A stretch of 64,000 bases of DNA, taken from the NCBI GenBank assembly GCA_016710285.1, contig JADJXR010000001.1, positions 992,001 to 1,056,000 of the forward strand. Reading direction: 5' to 3'. Positions within the stretch are counted from its first letter, which is position 1. Every line of letters starts with the position of its first letter. The stretch is from Chlorobiota bacterium (GTDB taxonomy: Bacteria; Bacteroidota; Ignavibacteria; OLB7). The position numbers and the translations under genes are program-made. Below, piece after piece: positions 8,634 to 18,300 of the stretch. Under the pieces are notes generated by a model. The model did no database searches, was not told the origin of the DNA, and was given only the letters and a program-made list of their open reading frames with translations.

Positions 8634-9434
8634 ATGAATCAATCTCGCTTGCTCATCATGCTCCTCCCCTTCTGCCTGCTCCCGTTGCTGGCGCAGCAGA
8701 TGGGCGCGCAGCCTGCGGCTTCGCCCGTTTCCGTCCCCTTCAACTCTGCATGGTTTGGAACCGTTGGCGCCGGATTAACCGCCCACGATAACGGCGCGTT
8801 CTCACGCCGCCTTGCCAGCTTCGTCCCCGCCAAACCGGACGGGGAGCCGTACTTGTACCAGAACAGCGAGTTCTTCGAAACCGGGACGATCTTGACGGCT
8901 GGCGGTGGATTGCTGTTTGGCGAGCGGTATCTGGTGGGGGGAAGCGGCGAGATGGTCCGCTATCCCGAATCCCAATCCATTATGCCCCCGGGCTCCCCTC
9001 GCGACCAGTATATTTTACGCGGCGGCGGCGGCGGGCTGGACTTTGGCTACGCCGTGGTGAACGATGGCCAAACCCTGGTGTTCCCTTACCTGCAAGGGGG
9101 CTACTACGGCTACACCCTTGAGTATCACAACAACCAAACCGACTCGCTCCCCTTCTTTGAAGGAAACCCAGTGGCCCCCGGTGGAGTTGGAACCTACACC
9201 GGCGCGGCCCCGCGTGTGGCGATTGGCGTTGGGCTGGTCCATTTCCTTGGCTCGGCAGAGGCCGATGGATCCAGAAGCGGGTTCGTGGTTGCGGCGCGGC
9301 TAACGTGGGGGGTGATGCCGTCGCGGCCCTCGTGGGAGCAGGATGGGAAGCCGGTGAACAACGGCGGACTAACCCCGGCATGGAATGGAGTTTCGTTCGG
9401 CATTTCCATCGGCGGCGGAGGTGGCGGGAAGTAG
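8634..9434 (+). CDS. Predicted outer-membrane beta-barrel protein
   Basis: 266 residues. The ATG at 8634 starts a clear signal peptide (MNQSRLLIMLLPFCLLPLLAQ); the frame extends upstream to 8259 but without signal features. The mature part alternates hydrophobic and glycine/tyrosine-rich strands (GTILTAGGGLLFGERYLVGG, LVFPYLQGGYYGYTLEY, GFVVAARLTWGV), as in small outer-membrane barrels, and ends in a glycine run (SIGGGGGGK). No family could be assigned. It stands alone on the plus strand and is followed by the convergent DinB-like gene. Confidence 0.6.
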   Translation: MNQSRLLIMLLPFCLLPLLAQQMGAQPAASPVSVPFNSAWFGTVGAGLTAHDNGAFSRRLASFVPAKPDGEPYLYQNSEFFETGTILTAGGGLLFGERYLVGGSGEMVRYPESQSIMPPGSPRDQYILRGGGGGLDFGYAVVNDGQTLVFPYLQGGYYGYTLEYHNNQTDSLPFFEGNPVAPGGVGTYTGAAPRVAIGVGLVHFLGSAEADGSRSGFVVAARLTWGVMPSRPSWEQDGKPVNNGGLTPAWNGVSFGISIGGGGGGK

Positions 9435-9502
9435 CTTTGCCAGCAGGATCGGCACTCACTCACACACTCTCTCTTTTCTCGTCCACCCGGCACGCCGCAA
9501 CG

Positions 9503-10078
9503 CTATTCGGATAGCGTGGGGAATCCGGGTTCCTGCATCACCCCCGATGCCTGCGCAAGGTGGCGGCGTTCGTGGGCCAGGGTGGCGGCAAACCACGCCC
9601 CCAACGAAAGGTTCAGCAGCCGCACCGCTGGCGAGCGGACTTTCGTGGATTTCAGATCCACCCCGTTCGCGCTCTGGATCGCTTCCGATAGCCGCCGATG
9701 GAACCTGCTGAATTCATCCGCCACCTGCTCCTTGTTGTTGCTTGCCGATGGCGCGTAGATGGGGAACGTCTTGATTTTTTTTGCCCCCTTCTCATCCAGC
9801 GTCCGAATAAACCAGCGGTTGATTGGACCGTAGCGGAAGGGACCGTTCGATAGCTTCCCCGCCGATTTCGCGTTGGCGATTGCTGGCTCAATCCGTTCAA
9901 GCAATCGGGTTCCGGTCACCGTCAGATGGTCCACGCACTCCCCCACCGACCACCGTTCCGGGGCTGGCCGCCAATTCAGTTGTTGTTCGGTTATGCCCTG
10001 CAGCAAGGTCTGCACGCGGTGGTCAATCGCGGCAAGCTGCTCAAGGTAGGATTGGAGTTCGGGAAGAAGGTGTTGCAT
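9503..10078 (-). CDS. DinB-family putative metal-dependent protein
   Basis: 191 residues from the ATG at 10078. It has the four-helix DinB/YfiT pattern: ERWSVGECVDHLTVTG near residues 41-56 and LAHERRHLAQ near 166-175. H51, H169 and H173 form the expected metal-binding histidine triad. Members of this superfamily act in thiol-dependent or bacillithiol/mycothiol transferase chemistry or are uncharacterised; which applies here cannot be told. It is transcribed divergently from the MalT-like regulator at 10225 across a 146-nt gap, so it is a natural candidate target of that regulator. A longer start at 10303 would run into the regulator gene and is unlikely. Confidence 0.8.
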   Translation of the reverse strand: MQHLLPELQSYLEQLAAIDHRVQTLLQGITEQQLNWRPAPERWSVGECVDHLTVTGTRLLERIEPAIANAKSAGKLSNGPFRYGPINRWFIRTLDEKGAKKIKTFPIYAPSASNNKEQVADEFSRFHRRLSEAIQSANGVDLKSTKVRSPAVRLLNLSLGAWFAATLAHERRHLAQASGVMQEPGFPTLSE

Positions 10079-10184
10079 GAGTGTTCTGGTTTTGTGAAAA
10101 ATGCCCAATTGCCCACAACGATCCCCAAAATAATCCCAGCCCGCATCTGGATATTCTTTGCTTCGGTTAGAAATGGCTTTCCCG

Positions 10185-10192
10185 TAGATTTG
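10185..10192 (+). promoter_or_regulatory. Possible Bacteroidota-type -7 promoter element
   Basis: TAGATTTG matches the TAnnTTTG -7 consensus of Bacteroidota housekeeping promoters, 32 nt before the regulator ATG at 10225. A TTTG at 10157-10160 is upstream but 24 nt away, slightly longer than the usual 19-21 nt, so the call is weak. Confidence 0.3.
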
Positions 10193-10224
10193 CCCCGATT
10201 TTTTCCCATGATGACGCTCCGCCA

Positions 10225-13005
10225 ATGCCAGAAACCTTTGCACACTTCGCCACTTCCGCAACGCTTGCGCTGCTGCGAACCAAGCTGTACGTCCCGCGCC
10301 CACAACCGAACCTTGTTGAGCGGGAACGGCTGTTTGCGCTGGTAGATCAAGGGCTTCAAAGCCGGTTGACCCTGATTTCGGCCCCGCCGGGGTTTGGCAA
10401 AACTACGTTGGTAAGCGAATGGGCGTGGCGCACCGAACGGATGGTTGGTTGGGTGAGTTTGGACGAAGGGGATAACGACCTGCGCCGATTCCTCCGCTAC
10501 GTTGCCGCCGCGCTCCACCGGCTGGACCAGCGCGTTGGGAAAACCGCGTTGGGATTGCTGCAATCGCCGCAAGGAACCCCCGAAGGGGTGCTGACCTCGC
10601 TGCTGAACGACGTGTTGGAAGCCAACACGCAGATGCTTCTGGTGCTGGACGATTACCACACGATTGACTCGCCCGAGGTCCACGACGCGCTGCTTTTTAT
10701 GCTGGACCATCTGCCGGACGAATGCCACATTATTCTTACCAGCCGCGTGGACCCGCCGCTGCCGCTGGCGCGGTTGCGTGGCCGCCGCCAATTAACCGAA
10801 ATCCGCTCCGGCGACCTTCGATTCACCCCCGATGAAGCTGCTGCGTTTCTGAACGCAGTGATGGGGCTGGACCTTGCCGCCAACGACGTTGCCGCGCTGG
10901 AGTCGCGCACCGAAGGATGGATTGCCGGGTTGCAGCTTGCCGCGCTTTCGGTCCGGAACCGCAGCGACGCTTCGGGATTTATCCAAGCCTTCACCGGAAG
11001 CCACCGCCACGTTGTGGATTACCTTGCCGACGAGGTGCTGCACCGCCAACCCGAAGCCGTGCAGCGTTTTTTGGTGGAGACCTCCATCCTGGACCGGCTA
11101 ACCGGGCACCTGTGCGATGCCGTCACCGGAACCGAAGGGGGGGCGGCGCGGCTGCAAACGTTGGAGGAAGTGAACCTGTTCATTATGCCGTTGGACGAGG
11201 CGCGATACTGGTACCGATACCACCATCTGTTCGCCGATTTCCTCCGGTCGCGGCTTGCGGCGGGGTCCCCGGAAATCATTCCGGAGCTTCACCACCGCGC
11301 TGCACTGTGGTATCAGGAGCAAGGCCTTCTGACCGAGGCAATCCGCCATTTCCTTGCCGCCGACGATGCCACCGCAGCCTCGAAAATCGTGCTTCGCTAT
11401 GCCGAAGAGAAGTTGGTCCGCAGCGAACTTTCGCTGCTGCTGTCGTGGTTTCGGATGCTTCCGGAGTCGGCCATTGAGCAGAACGCCGGGCTTTCGGTGA
11501 TCTACGCTTGGGTGCTGATCTTCACCGGGCAAATCTCCAAAGCCCCAAAGCGGATCGAAGATGGCGAGCGCGCACTGGCAATGCTGCCACCGCAAGAGCA
11601 TCGCCAAGAGCATCGCATGTATGCCGGGCATATCATTGCCCTTCATGCTTTTATGGCGCGGATCAACGGCGGTGCCGAGCAAGGGATTGCCCTGTCACTG
11701 CAGGCTCTGGCGATGCTGCCGATTGAGCAGCTTGGCGCACGCGGCGCGGTGAAACTGAACCTTGCGCTGGCATATCTGCTGCAACGGAACGTGGAGCGGG
11801 CGCGGGCTGCCTGTTTGGAGGCGTTGCCGCTTAGCATATCGGCGCGGCATTTGTACGCGGCATTGGCTTCCATCCGGTTGTTGGAGCGGTTGGAGGTGAT
11901 TCATGGGAAATTGCAGCAGGCAATGGAGTGGTGCCACCAGGGGTTGGAGCTTGCCCGGCACGAAGCCAGTGAGGAAACCACGAACCTTTCCACCGCCGTT
12001 GTTCACTTAAGCATTGGGGAGCTGGAATATGAGTGGAACAACATCGAGAAGGCGCGGACCCACCTTAGCGAAGGAATTCGCCTGGCAGAATTAAGCGGCG
12101 AAATCTTAACCCAGCGCGACGGCTACGTTGCCGTTGCGCGGCTGCAACACACCACCGGCGACGACGAAGGCGCGCTGCAAACGCTGGCCACTGCCGACGA
12201 TTTAGCCCACCGATACAGCGTCCCCGATTGGATCCGTTCGCCGCTGGCAACCTTCCGCACGCGGCTCCATTTGGAACGGGGGGAGATTGAAGCCGCCGCA
12301 GCATGGATGCAGGAAAAACGCCCACGCCTGGACCGCCAACCCAACGATGGATGGCAGCTTAGCGGCTGGATTGATTACAACGAAGTGGAGCGCCGCACCG
12401 TTGCCCGCGTGCTGATTGCCACGGGGGAATATGCCGAAGCCCTCACCATCCTTACCGAGCTTGCCCAGCTTGCCGAAACCGAAGGGCGCGACGGCAACCT
12501 GATTGTTCTGCTGAACCTGATGGCCATTGCCCATTGCCAGTGCGGCAACGAACCCGAAGCCTTGCCCCTGCTGGAACGCGCGCTCCGGCTTGGCCAACCC
12601 GAACGCTACACCCGCACCTTTGTTGACGAAGGGGAAGCCATGCGTGGGCTGCTTCTTCGCTTGCGGAAAAAAATCGTTGGGCGCGAAGGGGAAGGGGGGA
12701 TGGTGGATTATCTGGATCGGCTGTTGGGGGCGTTCCCCCAGCGGCAGCCCAGCGGCACACCGGCCCAGGGGAAAGTGCGGGCCGCAGCAATCGCCACGCA
12801 GTTCCTGCTGGACCCGCTTAGCCAGCGGGAGATCGAGGTCCTGCAGCTGGTGGCGCGGGGAAACTCCAATCGTGAGATTGCCGAGCGGTTGTTCGTGGCC
12901 CCCGGAACCGTCAAACGGCATATCCACAATATCCATGAGAAGCTGGGGGTGGACACCCGAACCAGAGCCATTGCCAAAGCGCGGGAGATGGGGGTGATTG
13001 AGTAG
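10225..13005 (+). CDS. MalT/LAL-type ATP-dependent LuxR-family transcriptional regulator
   Basis: 926 residues. A STAND-type P-loop APPGFGKTT lies at residues 53-61, followed by the Walker-B-like LLVLDDYHTI and the LTSRVDPPLPLARLRGR segment diagnostic of MalT-like ATPases. A long alpha-helical TPR-like region (~350-830) follows. The C-terminal 65 residues are a LuxR/GerE helix-turn-helix (LSQREIEVLQLVARGNSNRE, then TVKRHIHNIHEKLGV). The ~900-residue length is normal for LAL regulators. Such proteins bind an inducer in the TPR domain, oligomerise with ATP and activate transcription. The inducer is unknown. The gene is divergent from the DinB-like gene and followed convergently by a DUF2461 gene. 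Confidence 0.92.
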   Translation: MPETFAHFATSATLALLRTKLYVPRPQPNLVERERLFALVDQGLQSRLTLISAPPGFGKTTLVSEWAWRTERMVGWVSLDEGDNDLRRFLRYVAAALHRLDQRVGKTALGLLQSPQGTPEGVLTSLLNDVLEANTQMLLVLDDYHTIDSPEVHDALLFMLDHLPDECHIILTSRVDPPLPLARLRGRRQLTEIRSGDLRFTPDEAAAFLNAVMGLDLAANDVAALESRTEGWIAGLQLAALSVRNRSDASGFIQAFTGSHRHVVDYLADEVLHRQPEAVQRFLVETSILDRLTGHLCDAVTGTEGGAARLQTLEEVNLFIMPLDEARYWYRYHHLFADFLRSRLAAGSPEIIPELHHRAALWYQEQGLLTEAIRHFLAADDATAASKIVLRYAEEKLVRSELSLLLSWFRMLPESAIEQNAGLSVIYAWVLIFTGQISKAPKRIEDGERALAMLPPQEHRQEHRMYAGHIIALHAFMARINGGAEQGIALSLQALAMLPIEQLGARGAVKLNLALAYLLQRNVERARAACLEALPLSISARHLYAALASIRLLERLEVIHGKLQQAMEWCHQGLELARHEASEETTNLSTAVVHLSIGELEYEWNNIEKARTHLSEGIRLAELSGEILTQRDGYVAVARLQHTTGDDEGALQTLATADDLAHRYSVPDWIRSPLATFRTRLHLERGEIEAAAAWMQEKRPRLDRQPNDGWQLSGWIDYNEVERRTVARVLIATGEYAEALTILTELAQLAETEGRDGNLIVLLNLMAIAHCQCGNEPEALPLLERALRLGQPERYTRTFVDEGEAMRGLLLRLRKKIVGREGEGGMVDYLDRLLGAFPQRQPSGTPAQGKVRAAAIATQFLLDPLSQREIEVLQLVARGNSNREIAERLFVAPGTVKRHIHNIHEKLGVDTRTRAIAKAREMGVIE

Positions 13006-13031
13006 GGCCCGAACGCGCTTGCTTGCGCCGA

Positions 13032-13748
13032 TTACTTCTCCGCAAAAAACTCCAACAACGGCATTGCCGCGATGCAGTGCTGTAGGATCGTCTGCGGAAG
13101 CTCCAGGCTGGTGAGTTGCTTCTGCGTCAGCTTGGCTCCGAACTCGAAACTGGTCAGTTTCAGATAGGGAGCGGCGGGGTGAGATTCCTCGTATCCCTTC
13201 GGCATCCGCTTCAGCGATTCCCCCCGCAGTCCGTTTGGATAGACCGCCAAAAATTCTGAATCGCTGGCCAGTTGCGCCAGCTCTTGGTGGTTGCTGGCAA
13301 TCCGCTCCCGCAGCCGTTTCAGCGCGGGTGCCGAGGGCTGATGAACCCCGCCGCCACAGTAGCTATCAATCCCCCGCGCCCCTTCCGGCTGGAAGCTGAA
13401 ATAGCAACCGAACCACTCCCCTTCCCCCAATCCCTCCATCAGGAATGCAATGCCGATGTGGGTTTTGTAGGGGGATTTGTCTTTGGAAAATCGGATGTCG
13501 CGGTTGATGCGGAACAGCGAGCGGCGTTGGTCGGCCATCAGCGGCAGCCCATGCTCGGCAAACAGGGCCGCCATTTGGCTTACCAGCGACTTGCTTGGCT
13601 GGCGCAGATGCTCCTCATACTCGGCGCGGTGGGCATCGAACCACGGCTTGTTGTTGTTCTCCTTCAGCCCATGCAGGAACTGAAAGGTCTTCGCGCTGAA
13701 TCCCTCAAACGGAATGGGCGGCGGCGTATCGGGAAGGAGATCGTTCAT
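13032..13748 (-). CDS. DUF2461 family protein
   Basis: 238 residues from the ATG at 13748. It shows the DUF2461 pattern: FSAKTFQFLHGLKENNNKPWF at the N-terminus, then RSLFRINRDIRFSKDKSPYK, a glycine-rich middle, and LKTS-type strands (YLKLTSFEFGAKL). The family is widespread in bacteria and of unknown biochemical function; it averages ~220-230 residues, so this is full length. A frame extending upstream to 14030 is not supported because it reads through the palindromic repeats. The stop is 26 nt from the stop of the convergent LuxR-family gene. Confidence 0.85.
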   Translation of the reverse strand: MNDLLPDTPPPIPFEGFSAKTFQFLHGLKENNNKPWFDAHRAEYEEHLRQPSKSLVSQMAALFAEHGLPLMADQRRSLFRINRDIRFSKDKSPYKTHIGIAFLMEGLGEGEWFGCYFSFQPEGARGIDSYCGGGVHQPSAPALKRLRERIASNHQELAQLASDSEFLAVYPNGLRGESLKRMPKGYEESHPAAPYLKLTSFEFGAKLTQKQLTSLELPQTILQHCIAAMPLLEFFAEK

Positions 13749-13830
13749 TGTGGGACGTGGTTGTTGAAAGTGTCGGAGAATTGGCGGATTCCGCCGCGCC
13801 TCCCTGCTTCGCCGCAAGCAGCTGCGCGTC

Positions 13831-13923
13831 CCCCCAATGCTGGGGGGAACTAGGTTCGGCTGTTGATCTTTTTCTCTCTGGATTTCACACCACCTCTGCC
13901 AGCCCCTCCCCCAGCATTGGGGG
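13831..13923. repeat. Pair of 16-nt inverted palindromes
   Basis: CCCCCAATGCTGGGGG (13831-13846) and its exact reverse complement CCCCCAGCATTGGGGG (13908-13923) flank a 61-nt spacer. Each copy is itself close to palindromic and can form a 5-bp G/C hairpin alone. The arrangement resembles dispersed intergenic (REP/BIME-like) elements. Confidence 0.6.
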
Positions 13924-13959
13924 AGGCGGGGTGGGGGCGACTGCGGTAGCGGGGTTGGT

Positions 13960-14008
13960 AGGCGCCGCAGGCTACAGATGGCACCGCAGGCTAAAGACCT
14001 GCGGCTAC
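13960..14008. repeat. REP-like hairpin sequence
   Basis: CCGCAGG (13984-13990) and CCTGCGG (13998-14004) form a 7-bp stem around CTAAAGA. A partial direct copy (GCCGCAGGCTACAG) precedes it. Sequences of the type CCGCAGGCTAAAGACCTGCGG recur as intergenic repeats in several phyla, which I recall as a general pattern and have not checked. Confidence 0.5.
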
Positions 14009-14485
14009 CCCTTTTCCAAACTGAAGTCACGGAGAGAGGAGGCGGGGAGCGCGGGTGAGTAAAGGCCTCTCAACATCACCCATTTCCGTCCCACTGCCGG
14101 AGCTGCAACTATCAACCCCGCAGTGTATCCTTTGGGCCATGTGGGGAGCGTGGCGGGGAGGTAGTTTTGCTGGCGTTCGGAACCGGATGGTTTCCGCGAT
14201 GTGTGAACCAGCAACAACCCATTCTCCAGACCGATGGAACTCCCTACTACACTTTCTATCTCGCCACACCATCTCTCGTTCTTTTTCTTCGGCATGGTTG
14301 GGGCAATTCCGTGCGGGGCAATACCGTACAACGCCATTTGCCGCGCCGGAGCATCCTCGGGGAGGTCTGCAATCCCTGCAAGGAATTTTCGCAAGAAGGG
14401 GCGCGACCGCAAGGCCCTGCTGCTGCGGCGCGCCAAACGATAACCCCAGCAGCAGACGGCAAGCAAGACCGCCTACTCACACCCA

Positions 14486-14944
14486 TCACAGGCGGTAAGG
14501 TTCCCCTTTCGGAAGCGGGCCGTAGATAATCGTCTGGATGGTATCCCCTTTGTCTTTGTCGAGCAGGTACAGCGTGTCGCCCGTTTCGCGGGGACGGTCG
14601 GTGAACAAGCTGATCTTCCGATACAGCTGCCCTGTAAGAAGCTGCCACTCATCTAATTTTAATCGGTAGCTACCATCGTGGCTTACAATCAACCAGTCAT
14701 TCAACGAAACAATGGTGGTGCCGAAATTTTTCAGCACAAAAAACTCCGCGGTGTCGGGGGCTTTGGGGTTCAGATTTAGCTCCACCACACGCACCAAATA
14801 TTTGCTGGAACCTGGGGGGATGTTCTGGAACAGCTTTGAGCTGTCAATCGGCGTGGGGGGCGGGGTTGGGTTGGATTCGCAACCGGGAAACAGAAACAGG
14901 AAGAAGCCCGTGCAAAACAGGGCAAGCAGTGTATCGCGTAGCAT
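14486..14944 (-). CDS. Lipoprotein with a lamin-tail-like domain
   Basis: 152 residues from the ATG at 14944. The signal sequence MLRDTLLALFCTGFFLFLF ends in a lipobox FPGC, so it should be a lipoprotein. After a proline-rich linker (PTPPPTP) the domain reads LVRVVELNLNPKAPDTAEFF, VLKNFGTTIVSLNDWLI, then DTLYLLDKDKGDTIQTIIY. This order (E.N..P..DTAEFFVLKN.G...L..W.I ... L.L.D..G..I....Y) matches bacterial lamin-tail (LTD) domains found on secreted nucleases and surface proteins. Here the domain stands alone on a lipid anchor. The assignment rests on motif order only. Confidence 0.65.
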   Translation of the reverse strand: MLRDTLLALFCTGFFLFLFPGCESNPTPPPTPIDSSKLFQNIPPGSSKYLVRVVELNLNPKAPDTAEFFVLKNFGTTIVSLNDWLIVSHDGSYRLKLDEWQLLTGQLYRKISLFTDRPRETGDTLYLLDKDKGDTIQTIIYGPLPKGEPYRL

Positions 14945-15355
14945 CGGATGAAATGTTCGGTAGTCAGTGCTTGGTTGATCGTTTGGCCGTTGATCCGCTG
15001 TGCGGATCGTGCAATCGCTGTTGCGTTGCAGCCGCGAAGCTACGACTTCCACCGCCGCAAAACCAAGCATAGAAGCGTTAGAAGTTGGGAACGGAAAGGG
15101 AAGCCCGCTTCATACGAGTGCCCCATCCCTCCGCTTCTTCAGCAGCAACACGTTGCTCCGAACCCTCCATCCCTCTACACACTCCAAATCGGCGGCGGAA
15201 CGATAGCCGCTTGCTATCCCCACCAATCCAGCTGCACCAGCAACGGCTGATGAGCTACCAAAAGGTTTGGCACGCAGCCGAACTTCCGCCGCGCCGTGAT
15301 GATTCGCCACCGAATCCGTAGGTTGTTCCCCCTTCCAAAAGCATAGGCAGATAGC
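14945..15355. other. Divergent promoter region without a gene
   Basis: This 411-nt stretch separates the minus-strand lipoprotein from the plus-strand BTAD regulator. Frames on both strands are short and lack recognisable features. It should contain the promoters of both genes but I see no convincing consensus. Confidence 0.4.
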
Positions 15356-18300
15356 ATGCCGCTTTCAACTACTGGGAACCGAACCTTCATGGGAACTCAT
15401 CCATCTACCGACCCCCTTCTCTCCTTCCTCAATCGTGGCGTGCTTCCGTTTGTGGGGCGCGATCGGGAGGTGGGGGCGATCATGCAATTCTGGGAAGGAA
15501 CCGTGCAGGCCGACGGGCTTCGCCTTGCGCTGCTGATTGGGGAAGCGGGGCAGGGGAAAAGCCGATTGATTGAAGAAATCGCGGCGCGGATAGCCGCACG
15601 CGCGGGGATTGTTGCCCATGTGAAGGTCTATCCCGAATCCACCACATCCCTTATCGCCCTCCTCTCCCGCTCCCTTGCTGTTGCGCCTTCCACCTCGGCC
15701 ATCCTTCGGTCCGACCCCGAGCCGAACCTCCCTTCGGTTGCCGATGCGTTGCGGCGGCTTTCGCGGCTGCGCCCGATGATGCTTGCCGTTGAGGATGTTC
15801 ACCTTCTGGCGGGAAGCTCCCTTGCCGAGTTCGCCCAACTGCTTGATGCCCTTGCCGATGAAACCTTCCCCATCCTGTGCGCCGCCCGCCCGGTGGATAT
15901 GGGTGCGCGTGGCGTGATGGAACGCTGGCTCCACACGGAGATCACCCTGCATGGCCTTGACGGCGCGGCGGTCCGGCAGATGTGGCACACGTTGTTCCAG
16001 CAAGAAATAGAGGTCCCGTCCATGCAGGCATTGCAAGGGGCAACCTCTGGGAATCCCCTTGCGGTGCGCTCGGCATTGCGCGGGGCGATGACCGGAGCGT
16101 TGCGCGAAGAACGCTCCCCGGGAAGCGTCCCCTACGTGCGGCTTTCCACCGCCGATCTTCTTGCATCGGTTCAACGAAGCGTCACGCTGCTGGCCGACGG
16201 AATGACGGCGCACCTATCACCCGAAGAGCTTGCAAACGCCAGGCAGCTTGCCTTGCTTGGCGAAATCTTCTCGGCGGAAGCAGCCGAAATGGTGATTGAG
16301 GGGAACGCCGCCGAAGCAGTGCGGACCTTGCGGTATCGCGGCATCATCAGCCAAGCCGCTGCGGGGTCAACGCCGATTCCTGGCGGCAACGGCGGCAGCA
16401 GCCAGCCCCCGCTTTCTTTCACCCACACCTTGCTTCACCACCACCTGATTGATGCTCACCCAACTGATGTCCACCCAACTGAAAAAACCGAATCACTTCC
16501 CGCTCTTCTCTGGAAGCTCTGCACCGCTCCTCTCCCTCTCTATTCTTTCCAACCCTTCTTGCTCCTTGCTCCAATCGCTCACCAGCTGAACATTTCCGCA
16601 GAAGAGGCTTACGATGGAGTTGCGGCAATGATGGAGAGAACAAGATGGATGAACGTTGCACTGCTGGAGACCGGAGGGCGCGATCTGTTGAACTGTGGCA
16701 AAGCGATCCGGCAGGCGTTCGCAAGCAGATGGAGCAGCGGCCAGCAGCAGGAGAACGAGCTTCTGCTAATCGCCACCGACTTGCGCACCCGTCGGCTGGA
16801 GCTTTACACCGACCAATTCGAGCAAGATGTTCAGCACTACCTTCAGCTAACCGAAGGCGCGGAATCGGAGGCCGTTGCCCGGCACCGGCTGAACGGGCTT
16901 GCCACCATCCACGCCATCACGAATATGCGCCACTACGCCCAGCGGCGCGACACATGGCAGGAAGGCTTGCGCATTGTTGAACGCCACCCCAGGTTGCGGC
17001 GCGGCCACGATTGGATCAACTTCCTTCGCCAGCTTGCGCAGTCTTCGGCACTGGACCATGCGATTATCCGCGCGGTAGAGCGGGAGGTGGAAACATTGAT
17101 TGAGGTGGAAGGGCTTGATGAAGAATTCAAAGAACGATGCTGGCGCGAGATTGCCCCGTTCCTTCTGGACACATTCTCCAACCCGCTGGAGCTGGAGAAG
17201 CGACGCCAGCTTTGCCAGCGGCTGCTTGATTCGGTCCATGCTTCCGATCCGCAAACGCTTTCGCGGGTGGTCTCCTTTTACTACAACATCGGCCAGGCCA
17301 ACGATGCGTTGCAGCTTCTTGAGCGATTGCTCCCGCTGCTGAAATCGCACCACATCCTCACCAACTACTACTCCCACCGGCTGAAGCGCCTTCATCTGCG
17401 CGCCGGGTTTGGGCTAAGTCCCAGCCAGATTGAAGCCGAGGTGGACCGCCTGATTGCCGAAACGCCCGCGCCCATTCGCGACGGCTTCCGGCGGTTTGTG
17501 GGGCTGATACTCCCGCAGCTGTACGTCCATTTGGGGGACGATGCGGCCTTGCGGGATTGCATCGCCCGCCGCACCTTGGACCGGTCGCAGCTGTTCCCCG
17601 ATGTTCTTGCATTGGCCGCCGAAACCAGCGACGAACGCGCCACCATCCTGCACCGAATCCGAAGCGAAGAATTGCTCCCCCCCGACATCTCACGGCTGAT
17701 TGCGCTTCTGCAATCCCCCGAATCGGAAGCGGACCCGGCCATTGCCATCCTGTTCCAACAGATGGAGTTGAACATCCTTCGCCTAACCGACTTGATCTTC
17801 TTGCGGCTGGCATTCCAGCTTATTGGGGAAATGGACCCCGGGCTGCGGAAACGCCTGCATGGCCAAGCCGCCGCGCTGTTCGGCAGGGTGATGGACTGGC
17901 TAAGCACGCGGGAACTGTGGGCGTTTATGCTCCCATTCTTGGAGCAATTTGGGGAGGAGTATCTGGGCAAGAAGGAGCTGAAACAGTGGCGCGACCGCAC
18001 CGCAACCATTGCCGAGCAACGCCGCCCGGCCGACCATGGCTTGCAAGAAATTCTGTTGAAGATGATTGGGACGGTGGAGGCGGTTCTTCCCGACGGGAGG
18101 GTGATACCGATTCGTGGCGGGCGGTTGCGCGCCGTGCTGGGGCTGATGGTTGCCAACGCCATGCAGAAGCAACCGCTGGAGCCGCGTGAGTTCCGCCACC
18201 TTGCCGCCGGTGGCGAGGGGGACCCGGAGCACGCACGCAAAACGATGAACGCGGCGGTCTTCCGGCTACGCGAACTGCTGGGGCAGCAGGTAATCCGCAC

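Larger units (their letters stand above)
13749..14485. other. 737-nt gene-free region carrying palindromic repeats
   Basis: No frame in it has recognisable protein features. The left third (13831-14004) contains the inverted G/C palindromes and a REP-like hairpin described separately. The remaining ~450 nt (14030-14485) shows nothing I can name; no RNase P, tmRNA or tRNA signature was seen. Confidence 0.5.

Noticed and set aside
14005..14466. 153-codon minus-strand frame in the repeat-bearing spacer
   Set aside because: No recognisable motif, unusual composition, and the frame begins next to palindromic repeats; not convincing as a gene.
14030..14485. Structural RNA gene (RNase P, tmRNA or tRNA) in the longest spacer
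   Set aside because: None of the conserved signature sequences was seen on either strand.
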